NCBI RefSeq assembly: GCF_001643235.1
Contig: NZ_LQWY01000002.1
Coordinates: 52,391 to 116,390 of the forward strand
DNA: 64,000 nucleotides
Source of the DNA: Domibacillus aminovorans
Lineage (GTDB): Bacteria; Bacillota; Bacilli; Bacillales; Domibacillaceae
Direction of reading: 5' to 3'
Below, in pieces: positions 15,688-23,977 of this stretch (position 1 is the first letter of the stretch; each line of letters starts with the position of its first letter). Made by a program: the position numbers and the translations under genes. The notes under the pieces were generated by a model. That model had not been told where the DNA came from. It saw nothing but the letters and a program-made list of their open reading frames with translations, and did no database searches.

Positions 15688-16632
15688 TCAATCAACCATA
15701 TATTTTTCGATATCATCCAGCATTTGATGCGCGGCTAGCACACCGCCTGCTGTATTCCAGATCGCGTCGTCCACTTTATAGACGCTTCCGGCTTTTGCGG
15801 CTTCAAGATTCTGGAATAAGGGATCATTTATCCATTCTTTTTCTGCTTTCACCGCTTCACCGTCGCCTGTGTCATAAGTGAAATAGAAAATGACGTCGCC
15901 GTCCATTGCGGGGATTCGTTCTTTCGTTGCATTCGTTTCGGCAAAATCATCTTTGTCCTGTTCAGCAGGACGGGCAAAGCCAAGCTGCTCCAAAATCACA
16001 CCTGAAAACGTATCTTTATGATAAATGCGTGTGTCGCCGGCCATAAAGCGAACCATCGATACTTTCTGGCTTAATTTATCACCAAATGTTCCTTTTAGTT
16101 CCTCAATGTGGTCGTTATACTCTGCCAGTACTTGTTGGCCTTTTTCTTCTTTATTTAATGCTTTCGCATACAGTTCAAAGTTTTCCTGCCAGTCGCCGCG
16201 TAACGTTTCCGAGAAAACTGTTGGTGCAATGGCCGTCAGCTGCTCGTAAATGGCTTCCTGACGCATTTTGTTGCCAATAATTAAATCAGGCTGCAACTTC
16301 GCGATTGCTTCCACATTCACGGGGTCTTCCATTCCCACAACTTCGACGCCTTCCATCTTTGTTGCGATGTGATCATACCAAGGATCGCCTGTCCATGATT
16401 GAACGGCTCCAACTGGTGTGACGCCAAGAGCGAGAAGAGCCTCTGTTCCTTCATTTGTTAAAATAACGACACGTTCCGGTGTTCCTTTGATTTCAGTTGA
16501 GCCCATTGCGTGCTCGACCGTGTATGTATCCGTATCCGGTTCAGCTGCCGTATCTTCATTTTTTTCTTTGTTTCCGCACGCTGCTAAAAAGAGTATTAGC
16601 ACAGCTACATTAAGTAAAAACCATTTTTTCAT
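15688..16632 (-). CDS. Iron-siderophore-binding lipoprotein (YfiY-like)
   Basis: 314 aa. Signal peptide with lipobox LAACG, then a FecB/FhuD-type periplasmic-binding fold: RVVILTNEGTEALLALGVTP, DLIIGNKMRQEAIYEQL, IFYFTYDTGDG and a C-terminal helix. It captures a ferric siderophore at the cell surface for the divergent permease genes. Gene set and lengths fit the B. subtilis YfiY-YfiZ-YfhA system for schizokinen/arthrobactin; substrate by analogy only. ATG after AGGAGG; longer upstream frame rejected. Divergent promoter region holds two Fur boxes. Confidence 0.9.
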   Translation of the reverse strand: MKKWFLLNVAVLILFLAACGNKEKNEDTAAEPDTDTYTVEHAMGSTEIKGTPERVVILTNEGTEALLALGVTPVGAVQSWTGDPWYDHIATKMEGVEVVGMEDPVNVEAIAKLQPDLIIGNKMRQEAIYEQLTAIAPTVFSETLRGDWQENFELYAKALNKEEKGQQVLAEYNDHIEELKGTFGDKLSQKVSMVRFMAGDTRIYHKDTFSGVILEQLGFARPAEQDKDDFAETNATKERIPAMDGDVIFYFTYDTGDGEAVKAEKEWINDPLFQNLEAAKAGSVYKVDDAIWNTAGGVLAAHQMLDDIEKYMVD

Positions 16633-16760
16633 TCTCGTTCCTCCTGAAAAATAATATGTATTTGAGCAGAATAGTCTGTCCACCTCAAAAAAAGAGGGCG
16701 ATCCAAATGGGCGTTCGGATCGCCTAAACCTGCACAATGAATCGGTGGGGTTAAGAACTT

Positions 16761-16779
16761 TGATAATGATTATCATTAC
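16761..16779. promoter_or_regulatory. Fur box 1
   Basis: TGATAATGATTATCATTA is an almost perfect match to the classical Fur consensus. It lies about 130 bases upstream of the binding-protein gene and likely controls the minus-strand promoter. Confidence 0.88.
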
Positions 16780-16830
16780 CGCTTACCACTATTATCATAA
16801 ACACTATTTCCGAATCTGTCAACAATTGAA

Positions 16831-16855
16831 TGAAAATGATTTTCAAAATCATTGA
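16831..16855. promoter_or_regulatory. Fur box 2, overlapping the permease promoter
   Basis: A dyad TGAAAATGATTT with AAAATCATTGA, a second good Fur site. Its right arm overlaps the -35 box at 16852, so Fur bound here would block RNA polymerase directly. Confidence 0.85.
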
Positions 16856-16880
16856 CGAAGGACCAATGTCTTTTTACAAT
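16852..16880 (+). promoter_or_regulatory. Sigma-A promoter of the siderophore permease operon
   Basis: TTGACG, 17-nt spacer, TACAAT. Transcription would begin near 16887, which rules out start codons before that and supports the ATG at 16921. Confidence 0.82.
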
Positions 16881-16920
16881 GAAAGAAGTGAAAAACTTTG
16901 ACAGACAGGAAGCGTTTACG

Positions 16921-17916
16921 ATGACAATAGGAAAAAGTGTGACGCTGCTATTGATTGGAACGGCCGTTGTAGTCGTTTTAATGGCAGCAAGCGTCGTGTA
17001 CGGCTATACAGATACAACGTGGAAAGGGGTATACGATTCATTTACGGCCTTTAATGGGTCCAATGAACATTTAGTCATTCAAACCGTCCGCATACCGCGT
17101 GCGCTTATTGCGGCCTGTGTGGGTGCGAGTCTGGCGATGGCGGGAGTGATCATGCAGACACTCATGAAAAATCCGCTCGCGTCACCGGACATTCTCGGTA
17201 TCAATTCTGGTGCTGGCTTTTTCGTTGTCCTAGGGCTTGTTATGTTCGGCATAAGCGGCAATCAGTCGATAACATGGCTTGCTTTTATTGGGGCAGGAGT
17301 AGCCCAGCTGCTCGTATTTGTGCTCGGTTCAGCTGGGCGGGAAGGATTGACACCGATGAAAATGACGCTTGCCGGTGCGGCGATAGGAGCGATGTTTTCA
17401 TCGATGACGCAAGGCTTTCTCGTCTTTAATGAAGCGATGCTGGATCAAGCATTGTTCTGGCTTGCAGGGTCCGTGGAAGGAAGAAGTCTTGATTTGTTAC
17501 TGTCAGTATTGCCGTATCTCACAGTCGGCGTTTTTGGGGCCTTACTTATAGCGGGAAAATTAAATGTGTTGTCGATGGGGGAAGATATCGCTCGGGGGCT
17601 TGGTCTTCATATAGGTTTTACAAAAATCGTCGCGTCGATCTTAATCGTTTTACTAGCAGGAGGGGCAGTAGCGGTCGCCGGTCCAATCGGATTTATTGGC
17701 ATTATCATTCCACATATTGCGCGGAGCTGGATCGGCTTGGATCATCGCTGGCTGTTACCTTTTTCGGGCCTGCTTGGAGCGGCCCTGCTTCTCGTATCCG
17801 ACATTGCAGCGCGCTACATGATTATGCCGCAGGAAGTACCGGTCGGCGTTATGACCGCGGTCATAGGTGTGCCGTTTTTCATTCACATTGCTCGTAAAGG
17901 AGAGAAAAGCCGATGA
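16921..17916 (+). CDS. FecCD-type siderophore permease subunit 1 (YfiZ-like)
   Basis: 331 aa, about nine to ten membrane helices. FecCD family motifs: RIPRALIAACVGASLAMAGV near residue 60, MKNPLASPDILGINSGAGF, and AGPIGFIGIIIPHIAR, the loop that contacts the ATPase. ATG chosen because the mapped promoter lies just upstream and AGGAAG precedes it. The next gene overlaps by 4 nt. It should pair with the next gene as a heterodimer. Confidence 0.92.
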   Translation: MTIGKSVTLLLIGTAVVVVLMAASVVYGYTDTTWKGVYDSFTAFNGSNEHLVIQTVRIPRALIAACVGASLAMAGVIMQTLMKNPLASPDILGINSGAGFFVVLGLVMFGISGNQSITWLAFIGAGVAQLLVFVLGSAGREGLTPMKMTLAGAAIGAMFSSMTQGFLVFNEAMLDQALFWLAGSVEGRSLDLLLSVLPYLTVGVFGALLIAGKLNVLSMGEDIARGLGLHIGFTKIVASILIVLLAGGAVAVAGPIGFIGIIIPHIARSWIGLDHRWLLPFSGLLGAALLLVSDIAARYMIMPQEVPVGVMTAVIGVPFFIHIARKGEKSR

Positions 17917-18956
17917 AAGCATTCCGTCCTTTACATGGAGCTGTTTCATTATTAATTGACCAAAGAACTGTCTTTAAAATCATCTCTTTATTTGCGTGTC
18001 TGCTTATTGTCTTTATTGCAAGTGCCGCTCTTGGCGATATTAAGTTTAGCCCAGTTGTGGCATTTCAAACGATTTTTGGTTTCGGTGATCCGTTTCAGCA
18101 TATGGTTGTTTATTCGTTTCGCATGCCGCGTATTTTAGTGGCGCTCTTCGCGGGTGCGGCGTTGGCGATGGCTGGCGCGATTTTGCAAGGACTCGTCCGC
18201 AATCCACTCGCTTCACCTGATTTAATCGGGATGACAGCTGGTGGAAGCGCGGCAGTCACGGCGTTTCTCGCAATCTTCAGTGACAAAAGCAACGCGCTCA
18301 CGGTCAGCATCGGCTGGCTGCCGCTCGCCGCGTTTATCGGTGCAGCAGTAACAGCGCTGCTCGTTTATATGCTCGCTTGGAAAAATGGCTTGTCGCCAAT
18401 CCGTCTTATTTTAATTGGAATCGGTTTGACCGCCGCGATGAAAGCCGTGACGACGATGATGATGATCATCGGTCCAATTTATCAAGCGTCTAAAGCAAAT
18501 ATGTGGATGACCGGTTCAGTGAACGGGTCATCATGGAGTGACGTTTTAATGATCGCACCGTGGACGATCATCAGTCTTGTTGCTGTCATGATGGCCGGCC
18601 GTCATTTGAACATGCAGCAGTTTGGCGATGAACTCGCCATCGGTGCCGGTGCACGGGTCGAACGACAGCGCATTTTCTTTCTCGTACTTGCTACGGCACT
18701 CGTTGGCGGTGCGGTCGCCTTTGCGGGAGGCATCGGCTTTGTCGGATTAATGGCACCTCATATTGCACGCCGTCTCGTCGGTTCTCACGCAGGAGGGCTT
18801 ATTCCAGCAACTGCGCTGATCGGTGCGATTCTCGTCATGCTCGCTGATCTTGCCGGCCGTACGCTCTTTTTGCCACTCGAAGTTCCAGCCGGTGTGTTCA
18901 CCGCGGCAATTGGTGCACCGTACTTTATTTACTTATTATTTCGGACGAAAGGATAG
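17913..18956 (+). CDS. FecCD-type siderophore permease subunit 2 (YfhA-like)
   Basis: 347 aa. Same family marks: RMPRILVALFAGAALAMAGA, RNPLASPDLIGMTAGGSA, and GGIGFVGLMAPHIARRL. A charged N-terminal ~27 residues precede the first helix. ATGA overlap with the upstream permease gene and a 1-nt junction to the ATPase gene show one operon. Confidence 0.92.
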   Translation: MKAFRPLHGAVSLLIDQRTVFKIISLFACLLIVFIASAALGDIKFSPVVAFQTIFGFGDPFQHMVVYSFRMPRILVALFAGAALAMAGAILQGLVRNPLASPDLIGMTAGGSAAVTAFLAIFSDKSNALTVSIGWLPLAAFIGAAVTALLVYMLAWKNGLSPIRLILIGIGLTAAMKAVTTMMMIIGPIYQASKANMWMTGSVNGSSWSDVLMIAPWTIISLVAVMMAGRHLNMQQFGDELAIGAGARVERQRIFFLVLATALVGGAVAFAGGIGFVGLMAPHIARRLVGSHAGGLIPATALIGAILVMLADLAGRTLFLPLEVPAGVFTAAIGAPYFIYLLFRTKG

Positions 18957-19763
18957 ATGAAGATGAGTGCTATTATAATGGACAGCGTTACACTCCGTTA
19001 TGGAAAAGAAAGCATTATTGAAGAACTCGATTGGACCGTGCCGGAAGGGAAAATAACGGTGCTGATCGGTGGAAATGGCTGTGGGAAGTCGACGCTTTTC
19101 CGGTCCGCTGCCCGTCTTTTGAAGCCATCGTCTGGTCACGTATTGCTAGACAATATCCTTTTAGAAAAGATGTCGACAAAAGAAGCAGCACGCAAAATGG
19201 CGATTTTGCCGCAGTCACCGGCTGCACCGGAAGGATTGACGGTCTTGCAGCTCGTGAAACAAGGCCGCTATCCGCACCAGACGTGGCTGAAGCAATGGAG
19301 CGAAGACGATGAACAAGCTGTGCAAAAGGCTTTGCGGGCGACGTCGATGTTGGAACTCTCAGGCCATCCCGTCGATGAATTGTCCGGCGGCCAGCGTCAG
19401 CGTGCCTGGATTGCGATGACGCTTGCGCAAAATACGGATATTCTTTTGCTTGATGAACCGACGACATATCTTGATATGACCCACCAAATTGAGATTTTAG
19501 ATTTACTGTTTGAATTGAATGAACAGGAGGGCCGCACGATTGTGATGGTGCTGCACGACTTAAATCTCGCCTGCCGCTACGCCCATCATATCGTCGCTGT
19601 TAAAGATAAGACGGTCTATGCAGAAGGCGCACCAGAACACATTGTCGACGCGGACCTCGTCAAACACGTCTTCGGCCTTGACTGCTTGATTGACCGTGAT
19701 CCGCTTTACGGGACACCGCTTTGCATTCCGTTTGGAAAAGGACGGAGAGCCGTTACCGGATAA
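18957..19763 (+). CDS. Siderophore ABC transporter ATP-binding protein (YusV/FhuC-like)
   Basis: 268 aa. Walker [10 protein letters not shown] near residue 42, Q-loop [12 protein letters not shown], signature [10 protein letters not shown], Walker [13 protein letters not shown] and His switch VLHDLNLA. FepC/FhuC subfamily. The ATG at 18957 follows the permease stop directly; the ATG at 18963 has better spacing from AAAGGA and may be the true start. In B. subtilis the YfiZ/YfhA permease uses the unlinked YusV; here the ATPase is in the operon. Confidence 0.92.
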   Translation: MKMSAIIMDSVTLRYGKESIIEELDWTVPEGKITVLIGGNGCGKSTLFRSAARLLKPSSGHVLLDNILLEKMSTKEAARKMAILPQSPAAPEGLTVLQLVKQGRYPHQTWLKQWSEDDEQAVQKALRATSMLELSGHPVDELSGGQRQRAWIAMTLAQNTDILLLDEPTTYLDMTHQIEILDLLFELNEQEGRTIVMVLHDLNLACRYAHHIVAVKDKTVYAEGAPEHIVDADLVKHVFGLDCLIDRDPLYGTPLCIPFGKGRRAVTG

Positions 19764-19803
19764 AAAGACCGCTTCTAATGGATGTAGGTCACGCTAAATT
19801 GGA

Positions 19804-19842
19804 TTTCCTTCCGATGAGAACAGCTCAGCCGGAAGGAAATTG
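19804..19842 (+). terminator. Probable terminator of the siderophore operon
   Basis: TTTCCTTCCG pairs perfectly with CGGAAGGAAA over a 15-nt loop; the tail TTGAAACATTTT is only moderately T-rich. Confidence 0.55.
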
Positions 19843-19902
19843 AAACATTTTGACAAGTGAAACGTACGTATACATGAAGAAAATAAAAAAGGGTGAACGT
19901 TT

Positions 19903-20397
19903 ATGTATATGGATATTGAAGAACCGGAGCTCCATATATCAACAAGTGCTGTAAAGGTATGGCGGCTGAGCAATACAATCGGACATGGAATAGGGATTTT
20001 TAGTATAGTGGTGCTCCTCGGATTGGATTACCGATTTGGGTGGTGGAGCTGGATTAGCTGGGTTTTATACGGGCTGACTGTTATTGTCGTGTTGTCGGCG
20101 ATTTATTCCATTTTTGTTGAACCGCCTTTGCTGCAGTGGACGTGGCGGTATGGCGTGAATGAAGAATACGTACAGCTGAAGCATGGCGCTTTGACACGTG
20201 TTCATGTGCTCGTACCAATGACGAAAGTGGAGTACGTCAAAACAAACCAAGGGCCGCTCATGCGGAAATTCAAATTGTATAATGTGGAAATCGGCACGAT
20301 GGCGTCCTCTCATTCGATCCCGGCTGTACCGGAAAAAGAAGCACTGGCGCTGCGGGCTCAAATTGCGCAGCTGGCAAAAATAAAGGATGAGGAATGA
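19903..20397 (+). CDS. ydbS: YdbS-like bacterial PH (DUF304) membrane protein
   Basis: 164 aa. Two membrane helices (IGHGIGIFSIVVLLGLDY and ISWVLYGLTVIVVLSAIYSIF) followed by a bPH2 domain (WRYGVNEEYVQLKHGALTRVHVLVPMTKVEYVKT). Paired with ydbT, whose start overlaps its end by spacing. In Bacillus the pair belongs to the SigW regulon and helps against some antimicrobial peptides; that role here is by homology. ATG follows AAAAAAGGGTG. Confidence 0.85.
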   Translation: MYMDIEEPELHISTSAVKVWRLSNTIGHGIGIFSIVVLLGLDYRFGWWSWISWVLYGLTVIVVLSAIYSIFVEPPLLQWTWRYGVNEEYVQLKHGALTRVHVLVPMTKVEYVKTNQGPLMRKFKLYNVEIGTMASSHSIPAVPEKEALALRAQIAQLAKIKDEE

Positions 20398-20398
20398 C

Positions 20399-21793
20399 AT
20401 GAAAAAACGTCTTCATCCTTTTCGAGTTGTATTGTCGATCGTGAAAATTCTCAAAAATCTGTTTTTTCCAGCGGTTTTTCTGTTTATATTTCATTCAGCT
20501 TCAGAAGCGCAGTGGGTGATGATCGGACGAATCGGTCTGTTTTTGTATATCGCTGTAAGTTTGATTGTATCGATTTTAACATGGTGGACATACCGGTATG
20601 AATTCCGTGAACGAACATTGCACGTGTACAGTGGTATTTTGGTGAAATCCGAGCGTAATATGCCGGTAGAACGGATTCAAAATGTACAAAAACATACATC
20701 GTTCTTGCATAAATTGCTGCGTATGACGTCATTGACGCTTGAAACGGGAACAGGCGGCGACGAAGCATCGGTGAAGCTCGATATGATTACATTTTCGGAA
20801 GCAGCGCGCATTGAATGTCTGTTGAATCAAGATGAAGAGGAGAAACATGATGAACGGATGGTTCATTTTACAGTGAGCCGACGTGAACTGATTAAAGCGT
20901 CATTTACATCTCTCAGTTTTTTTGCGATTATTCCGCTTCTTGCTTCTTTTTATTTCACCATCGATGACTTTTTCAAGTTGAACGGTGTAACGAAAGACGT
21001 CATTGATTATGTGATGGGTGCATTGTGGGTGCTTGCACCGATCAGTGTTGTCCTGCTTATTGTTGGTGCGGCTGCCGGGGTGATCACAACGTATTTACGC
21101 TATGGAAACTTTGAAATTGCGTCTGATGAAGAGCGTATTTATTTGAAAAAGGGTGTGTTAAATGAATCCTTTTTTACGATAACGAAAGAAAAAGTGCAGG
21201 CGGTTAAATTAAATCAATCACTGTTGAAGCGATGGTTCGGATTAGTTGGAGTGGAACTGATCAGCGCCGGCAATGTCGGAGAGGAGGAAATGGAAACGAA
21301 TTCACTGTATCCATTTTTGCCGGTAAAACAGGCATACACGATTGTGGAAGAATTACTGCCGGCCTATAAAATTGAAACGGACATGGATCAGCTGCCTCGT
21401 GCATCGCTTTGGATGAAGCTTATGCGGCCGAGTTACGTGTGGCTGATCACGACGGTCTCACTTATCTGGTGGAAACCACAATTCTGGTACGTTTCACTTG
21501 TATTGCTAGTACTTATTTTTCTCACGCGCATTCTTGAATTTTACAACGCCCGCTATAAGATGAGTGATACATTTTTGCAGTTGAAAACAGGTGCATTTAC
21601 AACGGTACTGCTCGTGACGAGCCGGCAAAAAATCCAGGAAATCGAAGTGAAGCACAGTCTTTTACAGCGGAAGTGGCAGCTTGTCTCCATTAAAATTGCT
21701 AATAGGGGCAGGCCGGTTCATTTTTCGGAAATGGCTGATTTACCGGTTGAGTCGGCTGAGAATATTTACAACTGGTACGCAAACAGGCTATAA
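20399..21793 (+). CDS. ydbT: YdbT-like membrane protein with repeated bPH2 domains
   Basis: 464 aa. Pattern repeats three times: paired hydrophobic helices then a bPH2 domain (YEFRERTLHVYSGILVKSERNMPVERIQNVQ; FEIASDEERIYLKKGVLNES; YKMSDTFLQLKTGAFTTV). The ATG at 20399 is 6 nt after GAGGA, next to the ydbS stop; a longer start inside ydbS is possible but less well placed. Works with YdbS at the membrane. Confidence 0.87.
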   Translation: MKKRLHPFRVVLSIVKILKNLFFPAVFLFIFHSASEAQWVMIGRIGLFLYIAVSLIVSILTWWTYRYEFRERTLHVYSGILVKSERNMPVERIQNVQKHTSFLHKLLRMTSLTLETGTGGDEASVKLDMITFSEAARIECLLNQDEEEKHDERMVHFTVSRRELIKASFTSLSFFAIIPLLASFYFTIDDFFKLNGVTKDVIDYVMGALWVLAPISVVLLIVGAAAGVITTYLRYGNFEIASDEERIYLKKGVLNESFFTITKEKVQAVKLNQSLLKRWFGLVGVELISAGNVGEEEMETNSLYPFLPVKQAYTIVEELLPAYKIETDMDQLPRASLWMKLMRPSYVWLITTVSLIWWKPQFWYVSLVLLVLIFLTRILEFYNARYKMSDTFLQLKTGAFTTVLLVTSRQKIQEIEVKHSLLQRKWQLVSIKIANRGRPVHFSEMADLPVESAENIYNWYANRL

Positions 21794-21851
21794 AAAAGAG
21801 TAGAAGACCGGTAAAGTGACCGGCATCATGTTGGCCTGAACCAATTAGAAT

Positions 21852-21880
21852 CCGCAGTCTACATGCTGTGGGTTTTTTTG
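21852..21880 (+). terminator. Terminator after ydbT
   Basis: CCGCAG pairs with CTGTGG over an 8-nt loop, then GTTTTTTTG. Confidence 0.78.
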
Positions 21881-21954
21881 TTACAATAAAAAGAGCATAG
21901 GGAATGTGATAGAACTAAGTAAAGAAGCGATGGTGAAAAGGAGATGGAAATGAG

Positions 21955-22185
21955 ATGGAAGAAGAAAAATCACTCATTGACACGCTGCTGAATGACACGC
22001 CGCCAGACAATTATTTAAAACAGGAAGCGCACCAATTAAAGGAAATAGACATGGATGAGCGTTCAGAACAAGAAGAGTCGGACAAGCCATTACTGCCGCC
22101 TGAAATGATGACCGTGATTATGATCGCAGGGTTGATCGGTGGCATGATGCTCGTCGTATATACGCTTATTTTTTGGGTTTTTTGA
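21955..22185 (+). CDS. Small tail-anchored membrane protein, unknown function
   Basis: 76 aa. An acidic cytoplasmic part of ~50 residues (EEEKSLIDTLLNDTPPDNYL) is followed by one C-terminal helix (VIMIAGLIGGMMLVVYTLIFW). AAAGGAG lies 11 nt before the ATG. No family recognised. Own terminator downstream. Confidence 0.6.
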   Translation: MEEEKSLIDTLLNDTPPDNYLKQEAHQLKEIDMDERSEQEESDKPLLPPEMMTVIMIAGLIGGMMLVVYTLIFWVF

Positions 22186-22281
22186 TCAGAAAGTTAAGTG
22201 AGTGGTCATAACGTAAAATAAATGATCAGAAAGGATGACTTTCTTTTGAAAGAGTCAATAATATCCTTTTTCGAGTAGACA

Positions 22282-22318
22282 AGCCGCCTCCGTGTCAAAT
22301 GGAAAGCGGCTATTTTTA
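22282..22318 (+). terminator. Terminator between the small membrane gene and cls
   Basis: AGCCGC pairs with GCGGCT, 18-nt loop, then ATTTTTAT; placed between convergent genes and likely serves the plus-strand gene. Confidence 0.7.
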
Positions 22319-23842
22319 TAAAATGGGTGAAAGTAACCGGGCAAGTGATTCGCCAATTCGTTTTGGGAAGGTGCGGTGTTCATACCGCTCCCGGCTGATC
22401 GGAACGGAATCGGAAAAATCCTTCAAAAAATCGACTTCGACTTTTTCAACAGCAGGCGTCCGGTTGTATAAAAAGGTCATAAGCTCATGATTGAGCCGGA
22501 AGCTGCGAACATCAAAGTTGGCGGTGCCAACAATGGCATGCTTTCCATCAATCAGTAGCACTTTTGAATGAATAAATGAATCATCGCGGTACGCAAATAC
22601 TTTGACACCGGCACTTAATAAATCTTGAAAATAGGAATTCGTGCCATAGAATGAAATCGCGCGGTCGCCTTTGCCCGGCACGATGACGCGCACATCTTTT
22701 CCACTGCGGGCAGCGAACCGTACAGCAGCGAGTGCTTCATCGTCCGGCACGAAATAAGGAGACGCAATCCAAATTGACTTTTCTGCGGATTGAATCATTT
22801 CCATCATCGCATCGCGTACGTCACGTTCTACGTTATAAGGCCCGCCATACACGGTTTGCACCATTTCATCCGCTTCATGTGATTCGGACGGAAAATACGC
22901 ATCAAATCGAAATTTTTCTTTTAATTCATCAAGCAACGACGTTTTTGCGCTAGTCGCATGAATCCAGTCGGTAATAAACGATTCTTGCAGCTGGCGTACA
23001 GCAGGGCCTTTCATTCTCAAATGTGTATCACGCCACACTTCAAATTGGGGTGTGTTGCTTTGATACTCTTCGCCGACGTTCAATCCACCGGTAAAACCGG
23101 TATGTCCGTCAACAACGACCATTTTGCGGTGATTGCGCAAATTCGCGGTGCGTGTAAACCAGGGCGACGCGATCGGATCGAAAGCATATGCTTCGCCGCC
23201 CGCTTCTTTTAATGGGCTCAAAAAGGATTTGGATAATCCAGATGAACCGAGTCCATCATATAAAAAGCGGACATGTACATTCGCTTCAGCCCGTTCAACA
23301 AGCGCATCACGTATGTTTGCTGAAATTTCATCTTCCCGGAAAATATAATATTGAATATGAATGTGATGTTCCGCGTGACGGATTGTATCTAAAATGGCAG
23401 GGAATGTTTCATCGCCGTTCGTTAAAATATCAACTTTATTGCCGGCAAGTGCTTCAAAACCGGTCATATTTTGAATGTTTTTCGCCTGTGGAAGCATGGC
23501 GGATATATCCCATTTTTCTCCATGAAACCGCATGGATGTAATAAACTTCGTCGTTTCTGTAAGGACAGATTTAGGAAGCCTCCGGTTGCGGGGATCGCGT
23601 CCGAATACAGAATAGACAACCGCACCTGCGAGTGGAAAAACGAGTACAATCGCAATCCAGGCCACTTTTGAATTCGTACCGCGTGAATCGAATAAAAGCA
23701 AATTAAATACGACGAAAATCGAAATGATTCCCGCAAGATACGTAAACGCGACCGATAATTCATTGGAAAAGTAACGGAGTCCAAAATAGATGAGCGCAAC
23801 AACGCTAATTAATACGATAAGCTGCACCGCTTTTTCTCTCAT
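22316..23842 (-). CDS. cls: Cardiolipin synthase (PLD superfamily)
   Basis: 508 aa. Two N-terminal membrane helices (LIVLISVVALIYFG and AYLAGIISIFVVFNLLLF), a PLDc_N segment with WIAIVLVFPLAGAVVYSVFGRDPRN, and two HKD motifs: HRKMVVVDGHTGFTGGLN and HSKVLLIDGKHAIVGTANFD. It joins phosphatidylglycerol molecules into cardiolipin at the membrane. Start chosen at 23842; the ATG at 23863 gives 7 more residues but overlaps the AGGAG site. Confidence 0.93.
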   Translation of the reverse strand: MREKAVQLIVLISVVALIYFGLRYFSNELSVAFTYLAGIISIFVVFNLLLFDSRGTNSKVAWIAIVLVFPLAGAVVYSVFGRDPRNRRLPKSVLTETTKFITSMRFHGEKWDISAMLPQAKNIQNMTGFEALAGNKVDILTNGDETFPAILDTIRHAEHHIHIQYYIFREDEISANIRDALVERAEANVHVRFLYDGLGSSGLSKSFLSPLKEAGGEAYAFDPIASPWFTRTANLRNHRKMVVVDGHTGFTGGLNVGEEYQSNTPQFEVWRDTHLRMKGPAVRQLQESFITDWIHATSAKTSLLDELKEKFRFDAYFPSESHEADEMVQTVYGGPYNVERDVRDAMMEMIQSAEKSIWIASPYFVPDDEALAAVRFAARSGKDVRVIVPGKGDRAISFYGTNSYFQDLLSAGVKVFAYRDDSFIHSKVLLIDGKHAIVGTANFDVRSFRLNHELMTFLYNRTPAVEKVEVDFLKDFSDSVPISRERYEHRTFPKRIGESLARLLSPIL

Positions 23843-23902
23843 GGCCGAACACACTCCTCTCATCTACTACTCAGTTTACCCGTATTTTTTAGAAAGAGAC
23901 AG

Positions 23903-23931
23903 TTGAAAATTAAAAAAAGATACGGTATAGT
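23903..23931 (+). promoter_or_regulatory. Sigma-A promoter of the fadNAE operon
   Basis: TTGAAA, exactly 17 nt, TATAGT. The FadR operator begins 14 nt after the -10 box, at or just past the start of transcription. Confidence 0.82.
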
Positions 23932-23944
23932 GAAGGAGAATAAA

Positions 23945-23962
23945 TGAATGAATATTCATTCA
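23945..23962. promoter_or_regulatory. FadR (YsiA-type) operator
   Basis: TGAATGAATATTCATTCA is a perfect 18-bp palindrome equal to the Bacillus FadR consensus. Bound FadR would block early transcription; long-chain acyl-CoA would release it. Confidence 0.9.
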
Positions 23963-23977
23963 AAGGAGGACGTGAAC

